Assembly (NCBI RefSeq): GCF_003863335.1
Contig: NZ_RRAZ01000002.1
Location: 1-64,000, forward strand
DNA length: 64,000 nt
DNA from: Falsigemmobacter faecalis
GTDB lineage: Bacteria; Pseudomonadota; Alphaproteobacteria; Rhodobacterales; Rhodobacteraceae
Reading direction: 5' to 3'
Of this stretch, positions 27,301 to 33,679 are shown piece after piece. The first letter of the stretch is position 1. Each line of letters starts with the position of its first letter. The notes below the pieces were generated by a model. It was not told where the DNA came from, did no database searches, and saw nothing but the letters and a program-made list of their open reading frames with translations. The translations under genes and the position numbers were made by a program.

Positions 27301-27446
27301 TTGCACGGCAGGTCTTCTGGGGGCCGATGGCCTATGGCATGATGGGGGGCATCATCATCGGCACTCTGGTGACGCTGCTCTTTATTCCCGCGCTCTATTG
27401 CCTGGTGATGCGGGTGCGCCCCGGGGACAGCGGGGCGGCGGCTTAA
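24396..27446 (+). CDS. RND efflux transporter (TriC/VexK-like group)
   Basis: 1016 residues. The N-terminus MRFNLSDWALKHRSLVWYL with YTRLGREEDPAFTIRTM is typical of the RND group paired with two adaptors. TM4 has GLLVDDAMIAIETM with the Asp pair. TM10 has MGILIRNSVILVHE; Arg at the relay position is common in this group. I chose ATG 24396 with GGAGA 8 nt upstream instead of an in-frame TTG at 24381 inside the adaptor gene. The stop overlaps the convergent modC stop by 3 bp. No outer-membrane channel gene follows. Confidence 0.93.
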   Translation: MRFNLSDWALKHRSLVWYLLLVSLLAGAFSYTRLGREEDPAFTIRTMVIQAVLPGATTSETAAQVTDRIEKKLQELGSKLHSRSVTQPGLAIVYLDLFDETPEDKVEETWLRVRAMMSDLQAQMPSEFRGFGFEDSFGDVYGSVYALTSDGFTPREMRDYAEEIRSQILSIRQAGKVNLIGARDPAIYIEFSARRLAANGVDKAAVLEELSAQNTIVPAGVIDTGEERILVRNDSHFRSAEEIAGVTLRSGDVWFRLSDVASVREGYVTPPEKLFRFNGQEAIGLAVGMRDGENVQDFGAALDEVMARVAADLPHGLELHRVADQPHVVTEAVSHFIQALVEAVVIVLAVSFVSLGLRAGLVVTLSIPLVLALTFVIMDIWGFTLQRVSLGALIIALGLLVDDAMIAIETMISRLEAGDKIEKAASFAWTSIAFPMLTGTLVTVAGFIPIGLNSSKAGEFTFSLFVVIAVSLMLSWVVAVFFAPLLGAAFLPKTMAHHSAEPSRLRRGFERALDWSMRRPLTVVAVTLLATALSVGGMRFVEQQFFPPSDRTELIVDVALPASASVDATDRALKVLERELATREEVRFWSTHVGETAPRFILSYDVQAPGRNLGQIVIQTEDLDARDRLRSHLDGFVRAALPGTDVLIKLLEIGPPVGKPVQYRVSGPDADLLHEKAMDLAALLNSDPRLTNISLDWGVPARMVELKIDHSRLRRLGLTQKDISSALQVLFAGAEVTALRDDTYLVPVIARGDDSDRRSLSSLAALQIATPSGDAIPLLSFATLEWSSEQPLMMTRDRALTITVKASIADKTQPATIAKDFAKRITEMREALPQGYHLALGGSEESSAESKAPIIAVVPIMLLILLTLVMLQMQSFRLTFIVMMAAPPGLIGVVAALLLSGKPLGFVAILGVLALMGILIRNSVILVHEISVQREAGVAPWEAVRHASQSRARPILLTAAAASFALIPIARQVFWGPMAYGMMGGIIIGTLVTLLFIPALYCLVMRVRPGDSGAAA

Positions 27447-28504
27447 ATCCCGCCTGCCAGAGAGGCGGATTTGACGATGGCAAAGACCTGCTGCCCTGGC
27501 CCAAGGTCCAGGGCGGCAGCGGAGCGGGCGGTGATCCGGGCCGGGATCACCCCGCCCCCGGCCTCAAGGCGTATCATCACCTCTGCCTCTGAAAGCGGCG
27601 TCAGGCTTAAGACCTTTGCGGGCAGGATATTCAGGGCCGAAAGCCCCTGGGGCACCTCGCGTGCGATCATCACATCGCGGGCGGGGATCTGCAGGCGGAA
27701 GGCTCCGGCCTTCGGGGCCGATGCCTCCGGCAGCCAGATCGGCGTGCCATCGCTCAGGCGCAGCTCCCTCAGCCCGTCCCGGATTTCCCCGGTGGCGGTG
27801 ACCTGAAGCACCGCCCCCGCACGGTCAAGCGACAGCCCCGGCCCCACGTCCGACAGCATCTCCTCCAGCGGTCCGGCCCCGATCACCCGGCCCTCGGCCA
27901 TCAGCACGAGCGTGGTGGCCAGCCGCGTCACCTCAGCCAGCGAATGGCTGATATAAAGGATCGGCAGCCCCGCCTCATCGCGCAGCCGCTCCAGCCAGGG
28001 CAGGATCTCGGCCCGCCGCGCCGCATCCAGCGCGGACAGCGGCTCATCCATCAGAAGAAACGCCGGCTGCGACAGCAGCGCCCGCCCGATCGCCACGCGC
28101 TGCTGCTCACCGCCCGACAGCGCGCCGGGGCGGCGGTCCAGCAGATGCGAAATGCCCAGCATTCCGCAGATCCGCGGCGCGCTGCGGGAGAAGTTTTCGC
28201 CCGCGCCATAGCGCAGGTTCTGCGCCACGCTCAGATGCGGGAAAAGCCGCGGCTCCTGGAAGACGCAGCCCATGCGGCGGTTGCGCGGCGCGATATGCAG
28301 GCCCGCCGCGCTGTCAAAGAGCGTCGCTCCCTCGAGGCGGATATGGCCCTCATCGGGTCGCAGCAGACCCGCAATCGCCTGAAAAATCGTGCTTTTCCCC
28401 GAGCCTGAGGGGCCGAAAAGCGCGGTGACCCCGGCGGGCGCGGTAAAAGCAGCCTCAAGGTGAAAGCCGCCGAAGCTGTGGCGGATATCGATCTCCAGCG
28501 TCAT
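27443..28504 (-). CDS. modC: Molybdate ABC transporter ATP-binding protein ModC
   Basis: 353 residues. ATPase domain with Walker A FGPSGSGKST (about residues 31-40), the signature ALSGGEQQRVAIGRAL (about 125-140) and Walker B LLMDEPLSALDAARR. The C-terminal 140 residues form a TOBE (molybdate-binding) domain, with LRLSDGTPIWLPE and a final repeat GVIPARITARSAAALDLGPGQ. This domain order is specific for ModC. It overlaps modB by 4 bp. The usual binding-protein gene modA is not adjacent, nor anywhere in the window. Confidence 0.93.
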   Translation of the reverse strand: MTLEIDIRHSFGGFHLEAAFTAPAGVTALFGPSGSGKSTIFQAIAGLLRPDEGHIRLEGATLFDSAAGLHIAPRNRRMGCVFQEPRLFPHLSVAQNLRYGAGENFSRSAPRICGMLGISHLLDRRPGALSGGEQQRVAIGRALLSQPAFLLMDEPLSALDAARRAEILPWLERLRDEAGLPILYISHSLAEVTRLATTLVLMAEGRVIGAGPLEEMLSDVGPGLSLDRAGAVLQVTATGEIRDGLRELRLSDGTPIWLPEASAPKAGAFRLQIPARDVMIAREVPQGLSALNILPAKVLSLTPLSEAEVMIRLEAGGGVIPARITARSAAALDLGPGQQVFAIVKSASLAGGI

Positions 28505-29199
28505 GCCCCTGAGATCCTTTTCTGCATCCGCCGCGCCAGAACCTCTGACAACAGCAGCGCCGCCATCGCCAGCGCAATCGAGATCAGCACCAGCCGCGTG
28601 GCCGCCGCGTCAGAGCCTGGCACCTGCAACAGGCTGTAGATCGCCGAGGGCAGGGTCTGGGTCTGGCCGGGAATATTTGAGACAAAGGTGATCGTCGCCC
28701 CGAATTCGCCAAGCGCCTTGGCAAAGGCAAGGATGGCCCCCGCCAGCACCCCAGGGGCCGCCAGCGGCAGGGTGATGGTCAGGAAAATCCGCAAAGGCCC
28801 CGCGCCAAGGGTCGCGGCAGCGGCCTCCAGCTTCGGGTCTGCGGCCTCAAGGCTGAGGCGGATGGCACGCACCAGCAGCGGAAAGGCCATGACCGCCGCC
28901 GCCAGGGCAGCGCCCGTCCACTGAAAGGAGAAGGTAAAGCCGGTCAGCTCATAAAGCGGCGCGCCGATCCAGCCCCTGCGGCCAAAGGCCATCAGCAAAA
29001 GCCAGCCCGTCACCACCGGCGGCAGGATCAGCGGCAGATGCACCAGACCGTTCAGGATCTGCCGCCCCGGAAACTCACAGCGCGCCAGTATCCAGGCCAC
29101 AAAGATCCCCGGCGGCAGGCTGCAGAGCGTGGCCCAGAAGGCGACCTTCAGGCTGAGAAAGACGGCGCTCGCCTGATCGGGCGTCAGCCAGTCGCTCAT
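28501..29199 (-). CDS. modB: Molybdate ABC transporter permease ModB
   Basis: 232 residues, five predicted membrane helices. The ABC permease loop EAADPKLEAAAATLGAGPLRIFLTITLPLAAPG (in pieces, about 130-165) and GEFGATITFVSNIPGQTQTLPSAIY are diagnostic of ModB. I chose ATG 29199 (MSDWLTPDQ), giving the normal ModB length; the open frame upstream has no conserved sequence. It makes the channel with ModC as the ATPase. Its upstream region, shared with a divergent TauE-type gene, holds a strongly structured element. Confidence 0.92.
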   Translation of the reverse strand: MSDWLTPDQASAVFLSLKVAFWATLCSLPPGIFVAWILARCEFPGRQILNGLVHLPLILPPVVTGWLLLMAFGRRGWIGAPLYELTGFTFSFQWTGAALAAAVMAFPLLVRAIRLSLEAADPKLEAAAATLGAGPLRIFLTITLPLAAPGVLAGAILAFAKALGEFGATITFVSNIPGQTQTLPSAIYSLLQVPGSDAAATRLVLISIALAMAALLLSEVLARRMQKRISGA

Positions 29200-29272
29200 G
29201 GGCGGGGCTCGGGCGGCGGGCGGCAGGCTCTCAAGGATAGGCTCCGGGGTGGGGCAGGGCGCGCGGGATGCG

Positions 29273-29340
29273 CCGGATTTCCGGGCAACTCTCCGCCAAG
29301 GCGGCGGGGCGTGCAAGCGCTTTGCGCCCGCCAGAGTTGC
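29273..29340. promoter_or_regulatory. Predicted multibranch RNA/DNA structure between modB and tauE-like gene
   Basis: A small hairpin at 29273-29284 (CCGGA/TCCGG) is followed by an 8-bp perfect outer stem (29285-29292 with 29333-29340). Inside are two hairpins, CCGCC-AA-GGCGG at 29293-29304 and a GGGCG/CGCCC stem at 29307-29329, so the whole folds as a three-way junction. On the plus strand it is followed by CTTTTTC. It could be a leader structure for the TauE-type gene or, on the other strand, for modBC. Whether it is a riboswitch is speculation. Confidence 0.45.
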
Positions 29341-29398
29341 GCACTGGTCTTTTTCGCAGCCGCCTGCAAGAGAGGAGGGCACAGCGAAAGGCCGCGCC

Positions 29399-30163
29399 AT
29401 GTTTGAAGTCAGCCTTGAGATTTTGGCTCTGCTGCTGGGTGCGGCGGTGCTGAGCGGCTTTATCGATTCCATCGCCGGGGGCGGCGGGCTGGTCACCATG
29501 CCCGCGCTGATGCTGGCCGGGGCCTCTCCGGTCGAGGCTTTGGCCACCAATAAACTGCAGGGCAGTTTTGGCACCGCAACCTCGGCTTTTTCTTATGCGC
29601 GGGCGGGCCATGTGAACCCGCGCGCGCAGCTTGGGCTGGCGCTGATTGCGGCGCTCTCCGGCGGGCTGGGGGTGCTGGTGGTGCATCTGGTGCCGGTGAT
29701 CTGGCTCTCGCGGCTGATGCCGCTGGTGCTGATCGCGGTGGCGGTTTTCTTCGCGCTGCGCCGGGGGCTGAGCGACGAGAGCCGCCCCGCCCGGGTCGGG
29801 CCTGCGGTGATCTCGGGACTGATGGTGCCGGTGGTGGGCTTTTATGATGGCTTCTTTGGCCCTGGCACGGGCAGCTTTTTCATGCTCGGCTTTGTGCTTT
29901 TGGCGGGCTATGGGATGCTGAAGGCCACGGCGCATACGAAGTTTCTGAACTTCGCCTCCAGTTTCGCGGCGCTTTTGACCTTTATTCCTTTGGGCGGGAT
30001 CTGGTGGGGCACGGGGCTGGTGATGGCCTGCGGGCAGATCCTGGGCGCAAGGCTGGGCGCGGGACTTGCGATGAAGCGCGGCGCAAAGCTGATCCGGCCG
30101 CTGCTGGTCCTCACCTCAGGCGGTCTGGCGCTGCGGCTGCTCTGGCAGTCTCAGGCCGGTTAA
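29399..30163 (+). CDS. TauE/SafE family sulfite/anion exporter
   Basis: 254 residues with about eight membrane helices. The first helix region IDSIAGGGGLVTMPALMLAG and the mid-protein GFYDGFFGPGTGSFFML, with the paired Gly-rich loops, are characteristic of the TauE/SafE (YfcA-like) family, whose members export sulfite, sulfoacetate or other anions. Start ATG 29399 gives MFEVSLEILALLL; the ribosome site is weak (GAAAGG). It is divergent from modB with 199 bp between starts, and its stop overlaps that of the next gene. The substrate is uncertain. Confidence 0.87.
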   Translation: MFEVSLEILALLLGAAVLSGFIDSIAGGGGLVTMPALMLAGASPVEALATNKLQGSFGTATSAFSYARAGHVNPRAQLGLALIAALSGGLGVLVVHLVPVIWLSRLMPLVLIAVAVFFALRRGLSDESRPARVGPAVISGLMVPVVGFYDGFFGPGTGSFFMLGFVLLAGYGMLKATAHTKFLNFASSFAALLTFIPLGGIWWGTGLVMACGQILGARLGAGLAMKRGAKLIRPLLVLTSGGLALRLLWQSQAG

Positions 30164-30984
30164 CGCGCCAGCCCTTTGGCGGCCAGCCAGTCGATGGCGG
30201 CGGGGATCTGGCTTTTGTCGCTCAGCTCAAGGATCAGCCGCGGCATGACCTCCAGCTCATGCAAAGCCCGGAAGACGGCGGGCCAGTTGATCCGGCCCTC
30301 GCCAGGCGGCCAGTGGCGGTCGGCATAGCCGTCGCTGTCCTGCAGATGCACGTGGCGCAGCTGCGCCCCGGCGCGGCGGATATAATAATCGACCGGGGGC
30401 GCACCAAAGCTGCCATGGGCAAATTCGGCATGCCCGGTGTCGAGCGAGACCTGCATGGCCGCAGAGTCAAAGGCCCGCGCCAGGGTGCCGCGAATATCGG
30501 GGTCTTTGTCCTGCACATTCTCCAGCACGATCTCAACGCCGAGGGCTTCGGCCCGCCGCACCACCGGATCCATCGAGGCGCGGCAATTGGCAATCAGCCA
30601 GTCATAGGCTGAGCGAAAGGCGAAGTGATCGAGCGTGTGATAATCCCAGGGCGTATAGGGCGAATGCACCACCATCTGATCCGCGCCCATGTGATCACAG
30701 ACATCCAGCGCCTGCATCATCCGGCGCGTCACAATGACGCGCACCTCCGGGTCGGGGGTGGACATATCGATGCCCCAGAAGGGACCGTGGATCCCCAGCC
30801 GCCCCCGCCAGCCCGACAGCAGCGCTTTGATGCGCGCAGCCTCCGGGCGCCAGTCGCCGTTCAGCACCTCTGCCATGAAGAAATCCTGCAGCTCGACATC
30901 GCGGTGCTCTGCGGTGATCCGCTCGCCCAGCCGTTCCAGATCATCGCCCTGCAGCGCGGCTCCGAGGAGGGGACGATCAGGCAT
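30160..30984 (-). CDS. Sugar-phosphate isomerase/epimerase-like TIM-barrel protein
   Basis: 274 residues of the AP-endonuclease-2 superfamily. Metal-ligand type motifs are visible: IHGPFWG, VVHSPYTPWDY, VLENVQD, SLDTGHAEF and HLQDSDGYADRHWPPGEGRI, in the order seen in xylose-isomerase-like barrels. It probably isomerises or epimerises a sugar or sugar acid with a divalent metal. Its stop overlaps the stop of the convergent TauE-type gene by 3 bp. It has no catabolic partner nearby, so the pathway is unknown. Confidence 0.8.
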   Translation of the reverse strand: MPDRPLLGAALQGDDLERLGERITAEHRDVELQDFFMAEVLNGDWRPEAARIKALLSGWRGRLGIHGPFWGIDMSTPDPEVRVIVTRRMMQALDVCDHMGADQMVVHSPYTPWDYHTLDHFAFRSAYDWLIANCRASMDPVVRRAEALGVEIVLENVQDKDPDIRGTLARAFDSAAMQVSLDTGHAEFAHGSFGAPPVDYYIRRAGAQLRHVHLQDSDGYADRHWPPGEGRINWPAVFRALHELEVMPRLILELSDKSQIPAAIDWLAAKGLAR

Positions 30985-31053
30985 GGCGGGCTCCTTTTGC
31001 TGTGCGGCCTTTTCTGGCCTGCGACCGGCGCCGGGGCAAGGGGCAGGCCCCTG

Positions 31054-31085
31054 AAAAAAGGCCCGGCCTTTGCAGGACGGGCCTT
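31054..31085 (-). terminator. Rho-independent terminator of the cytochrome b561 gene
   Basis: A perfect 8-bp stem (31058-31065 / 31078-31085) is followed on the minus strand by TTTTTT. It begins 22 bp behind the cytochrome b561 stop codon. Confidence 0.85.
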
Positions 31086-31107
31086 CGGAGTGTGAGGAAG
31101 GGGCCTC

Positions 31108-31668
31108 TCAGCGACCGGCCATGCGGCGCAGGATGTTGTCTTTCCAGGCCAGGTCATGCACCGCCACCATGGCGATATGGCCAAGGATCAGCACCAGCAT
31201 CAGCCAGCCCATCTCACCATGCCATTCCGCGACATTGACCGCCCATGCCACCGGCGGCTCCTGGGCGGGGAAGATCTCAAAGCCAAAGGGCGCAAAGACG
31301 CGCTGGTTGCCCCAGGAGCGGATGAGCGCGGTGAAAGGGATCAGCGCCATCAGCGCATAAAGCGCGGCATGACCCGCCCGCGAGGCCAGACCGACCAGCC
31401 CGCTGCCATGCGCGGGACGATTGCTCCGGTTCATCAGCGCCCAGAGGATCCGCACCACCACCAGGGCAAAGATCACAAGGCCCACCGGCTGGTGGCTGCT
31501 GACGATGGCGCTGACGGTCGGGCTTTTCTCCAGAGTGACTTTCACAATCATGCCGAAAAGCTGCCAGAGGATCAAAAGCCCGAGCCCCCAGTGCAGGGCG
31601 CGGGTGATTTTCCCATAGCGCAGCGCGGTGTCGCGCAGGGGCAGGGCGGCATCATTTGCCTGGGTCAA
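31108..31668 (-). CDS. Cytochrome b561
   Basis: 186 residues, four membrane helices. Helix-borne His residues are in RALHWGLG (about 25), SSHQPVG, AGHAALYALM and EWHGEMGWLM/LGHIAMVAVHD near the C-terminus, matching the bis-heme b561 layout. It is an inner-membrane di-heme electron carrier, possibly moving electrons from quinol to periplasmic partners. It is single-gene with its own terminator and is divergent from the siderophore operon (139 bp between starts), so a role in ferric reduction is possible but only from position. Confidence 0.9.
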   Translation of the reverse strand: MTQANDAALPLRDTALRYGKITRALHWGLGLLILWQLFGMIVKVTLEKSPTVSAIVSSHQPVGLVIFALVVVRILWALMNRSNRPAHGSGLVGLASRAGHAALYALMALIPFTALIRSWGNQRVFAPFGFEIFPAQEPPVAWAVNVAEWHGEMGWLMLVLILGHIAMVAVHDLAWKDNILRRMAGR

Positions 31669-31740
31669 GGGGAGGCTCCTTCCGTCTGTTTCCGCTGCCG
31701 ACTAGCAAATTCCGGCGGCTCAGAAAACCGCCCCGCGAAA

Positions 31741-31771
31741 AGTTGACAATTTTGCTACGGTTGCTTAACCG
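31741..31771 (+). promoter_or_regulatory. Candidate promoter of the siderophore biosynthesis operon
   Basis: A consensus -35 hexamer TTGACA at 31743-31748 is followed after 17 nt by a weak TAACCG. The ATG of the ligase gene is 59 nt after the spacer end region. The 10-mer AGTTGACAAT here (31741-31750) recurs at 38416-38425 in the second promoter region of the same locus. Confidence 0.4.
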
Positions 31772-31807
31772 GGTCCAAGGTCACGTTGCCGTTGAGAAAG
31801 TTTTTCC

Positions 31808-33439
31808 ATGTCTGATCCAGCACAAAGTCTGCCCCGCCAGATCTGGCCTGATGATTTTGCGGCGCGCTACCGCGCGGAAGGCTATTGGAGGGGCGAGACC
31901 TTCGGGGGTTTTCTGCGCGCCCGTGCGGCGGCCCATCCGGAGCGGATCGCGGTCAGCGATGCGGTGAACCGCTGGAGCTATGGGGAGGTTCTGGCGCGGG
32001 CTGAGGCGGCGGCGGGGGGCTATATGGCGCTTGGCCTGCAGCCTGGCGAGCGGGTTCTGGTGCAGATGCCGAATGTCGCCACTTTCCTGCCTGCGGTCTT
32101 TGGGTTGTTTCTCGCCGGGCTGATCCCGGTCTATGTGCTGCCCGCGCACCGCAAAACCGAGCTTGAGCATTTCGCCCGCCGCTCGGGCGCGAAGGCGGTG
32201 GTGACGCTCGATCAGTTCGACGGATTTGCTTATCCCGCCATGGCGGCAGAGGTGCGTGATCTGGTGCCGGAACTGGCGCATATCATCGTCGCAGGCGAGG
32301 CGGGTCCGCATATCTCTTTCGACAGCTTCGGGCAAAAGCCGGAAGCTTTCCCGCAGGTCGATCCTTCGGCGGTGGCGTTTTTGCAGATCTCGGGCGGCTC
32401 GACGGGGCTGTCGAAGCTGATCCCGCGCACCCATGATGATTATATCTACAGCTTTGCCGCCTCGGGCCCGATCTGCGGGCTGAGTGAGGCGTCGGTTTAT
32501 CTGTGTGCGCTGCCGGCGGCGCATAACTTCCCGATGTCCTCGCCGGGGATTTTCGGCACGCTTTATGCGGGCGGCCGGGTGGTCATGGCGCCGAATCCGG
32601 CGGCGGAGACCTGTTTTCGCCTGATCGACGAAGAGCGGGTGACGCTCACCGGGCTCGTTCCTCCGCTGGCACTTTTGTGGATGGAAGCCGCACCGAAGAG
32701 CCGTCACGATATCTCCAGCCTTGAGGTGCTGCAGGTGGGCGGCGCGAAATTCGTGGCCGAGGCTGCCGCAAGGGTGCGCCCGGTGCTGGGCTGCAGGCTG
32801 CAGCAGGTTTTTGGCATGGCTGAGGGCCTGGTGAATTACACCCGCCTTGATGACGCGGAAGAGATCATCGTGCAGACCCAGGGCCGTCCGATCAGCCCCG
32901 CCGATGAGGTGCTGATCCTTGATGATGAGGGCAATCCCGTCGCCGAGGGCACGCCGGGCCATCTGCTGACGCGCGGGCCCTATACGATCCGCGGCTATCA
33001 CAATGAGCCCGCCGCCAATGCGCGCAGCTTCACCCCCGACGGTTTCTACCGCACCGGCGATATCGTGAAGCGGCTGGAGGGCGGCTATCTCTCGGTTCAG
33101 GGCCGCGCAGGCGATCACATCAACCGCGCGGGCGAAAAGATCTCGGCCGAAGAGGTGGAAGAGCATCTGCTGGCCCATGGCTCGGTCTTTGATGCGGCGG
33201 TGGTCTCAATCCCGGATGACTTTCTGGGCGAGCGGATCTGCGCCTTTATCGTGCCGCGTGGTGAAAAGCCAAAAGGCAGCGAGATCAAAGCCTTTATGCG
33301 CAAGCGGGGTCTGGCGGAATTCAAAGTCCCCGATCAGGTGGTCTTTGTGCCCGAGTTTGAAACCACCGCCGTCGGCAAGGTCTCGCGCAAAGTGCTGCGC
33401 GCGCGGCTGCGCGAAGAGTTTATGAAGAAGGAGGCCTGA
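31808..33439 (+). CDS. entE: 2,3-dihydroxybenzoate-AMP ligase (EntE/DhbE-like)
   Basis: 543 residues, the normal length for aryl-acid adenylating enzymes. P-loop ISGGSTGLSKLIPRTH (about 193-208), the aryl-pocket segment AHNFPMSSPG (about 236-245), QVGGAKF, LQQVFGMAEGLVNYTRLDD, FYRTGDIV and GRAGDHINRAGEKISAEEVE read along Bacillus DhbE almost without gaps, ending with catalytic Lys in AVGKVSRK. In this family Ser in the HN(F/Y)PxSSPG segment goes with 2,3-dihydroxybenzoate and Cys with salicylate, so DHB is the better guess. It should adenylate the acid and load it on the carrier protein encoded 2 bp downstream. Confidence 0.92.
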   Translation: MSDPAQSLPRQIWPDDFAARYRAEGYWRGETFGGFLRARAAAHPERIAVSDAVNRWSYGEVLARAEAAAGGYMALGLQPGERVLVQMPNVATFLPAVFGLFLAGLIPVYVLPAHRKTELEHFARRSGAKAVVTLDQFDGFAYPAMAAEVRDLVPELAHIIVAGEAGPHISFDSFGQKPEAFPQVDPSAVAFLQISGGSTGLSKLIPRTHDDYIYSFAASGPICGLSEASVYLCALPAAHNFPMSSPGIFGTLYAGGRVVMAPNPAAETCFRLIDEERVTLTGLVPPLALLWMEAAPKSRHDISSLEVLQVGGAKFVAEAAARVRPVLGCRLQQVFGMAEGLVNYTRLDDAEEIIVQTQGRPISPADEVLILDDEGNPVAEGTPGHLLTRGPYTIRGYHNEPAANARSFTPDGFYRTGDIVKRLEGGYLSVQGRAGDHINRAGEKISAEEVEEHLLAHGSVFDAAVVSIPDDFLGERICAFIVPRGEKPKGSEIKAFMRKRGLAEFKVPDQVVFVPEFETTAVGKVSRKVLRARLREEFMKKEA

Positions 33440-33441
33440 GA

Positions 33442-33678
33442 ATGGCACTCACCCTTGAGCAGATGCGCGCCGATATCGCGCGGATGATCCACCTTGATGC
33501 CGATGAAATCGGCGATGACGACAGCCTGCCCGATCTCGGCCTCGACAGCCTGCGGTTGATGCGGCTGGCGGTGATCTGGGAAGAGGCGGGTCTCAGGGCC
33601 GATTTCTCGATGTTTGCCGAAAGCACCACGCTGGGGGAATGGTGGGCGGAAATCGAAGAACGGGGCCTTGTGAACTGA
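33442..33678 (+). CDS. Stand-alone aryl carrier protein
   Basis: 78-residue carrier domain. The phosphopantetheine site is Ser36 in DLGLDSLRLM, and the upstream GDDDSLPDL is like the C-terminal ArCP domain of EntB/DhbB. Unlike EntB, there is no isochorismatase domain: the ORF begins with an initiator Met 2 bp after the ligase stop. It should accept the aryl group from the ligase and present it to the condensation domain of the synthetase, whose gene starts 1 bp after its stop. Confidence 0.88.
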   Translation: MALTLEQMRADIARMIHLDADEIGDDDSLPDLGLDSLRLMRLAVIWEEAGLRADFSMFAESTTLGEWWAEIEERGLVN

Positions 33679-33679
33679 G

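Noticed and set aside
31741-31771. Classical Fur box before the siderophore operon
   Set aside because: No GATAATGATAATCATTATC-like 19-mer is visible; only the shared AGTTGACAAT is present and cannot be assigned to a named regulator.
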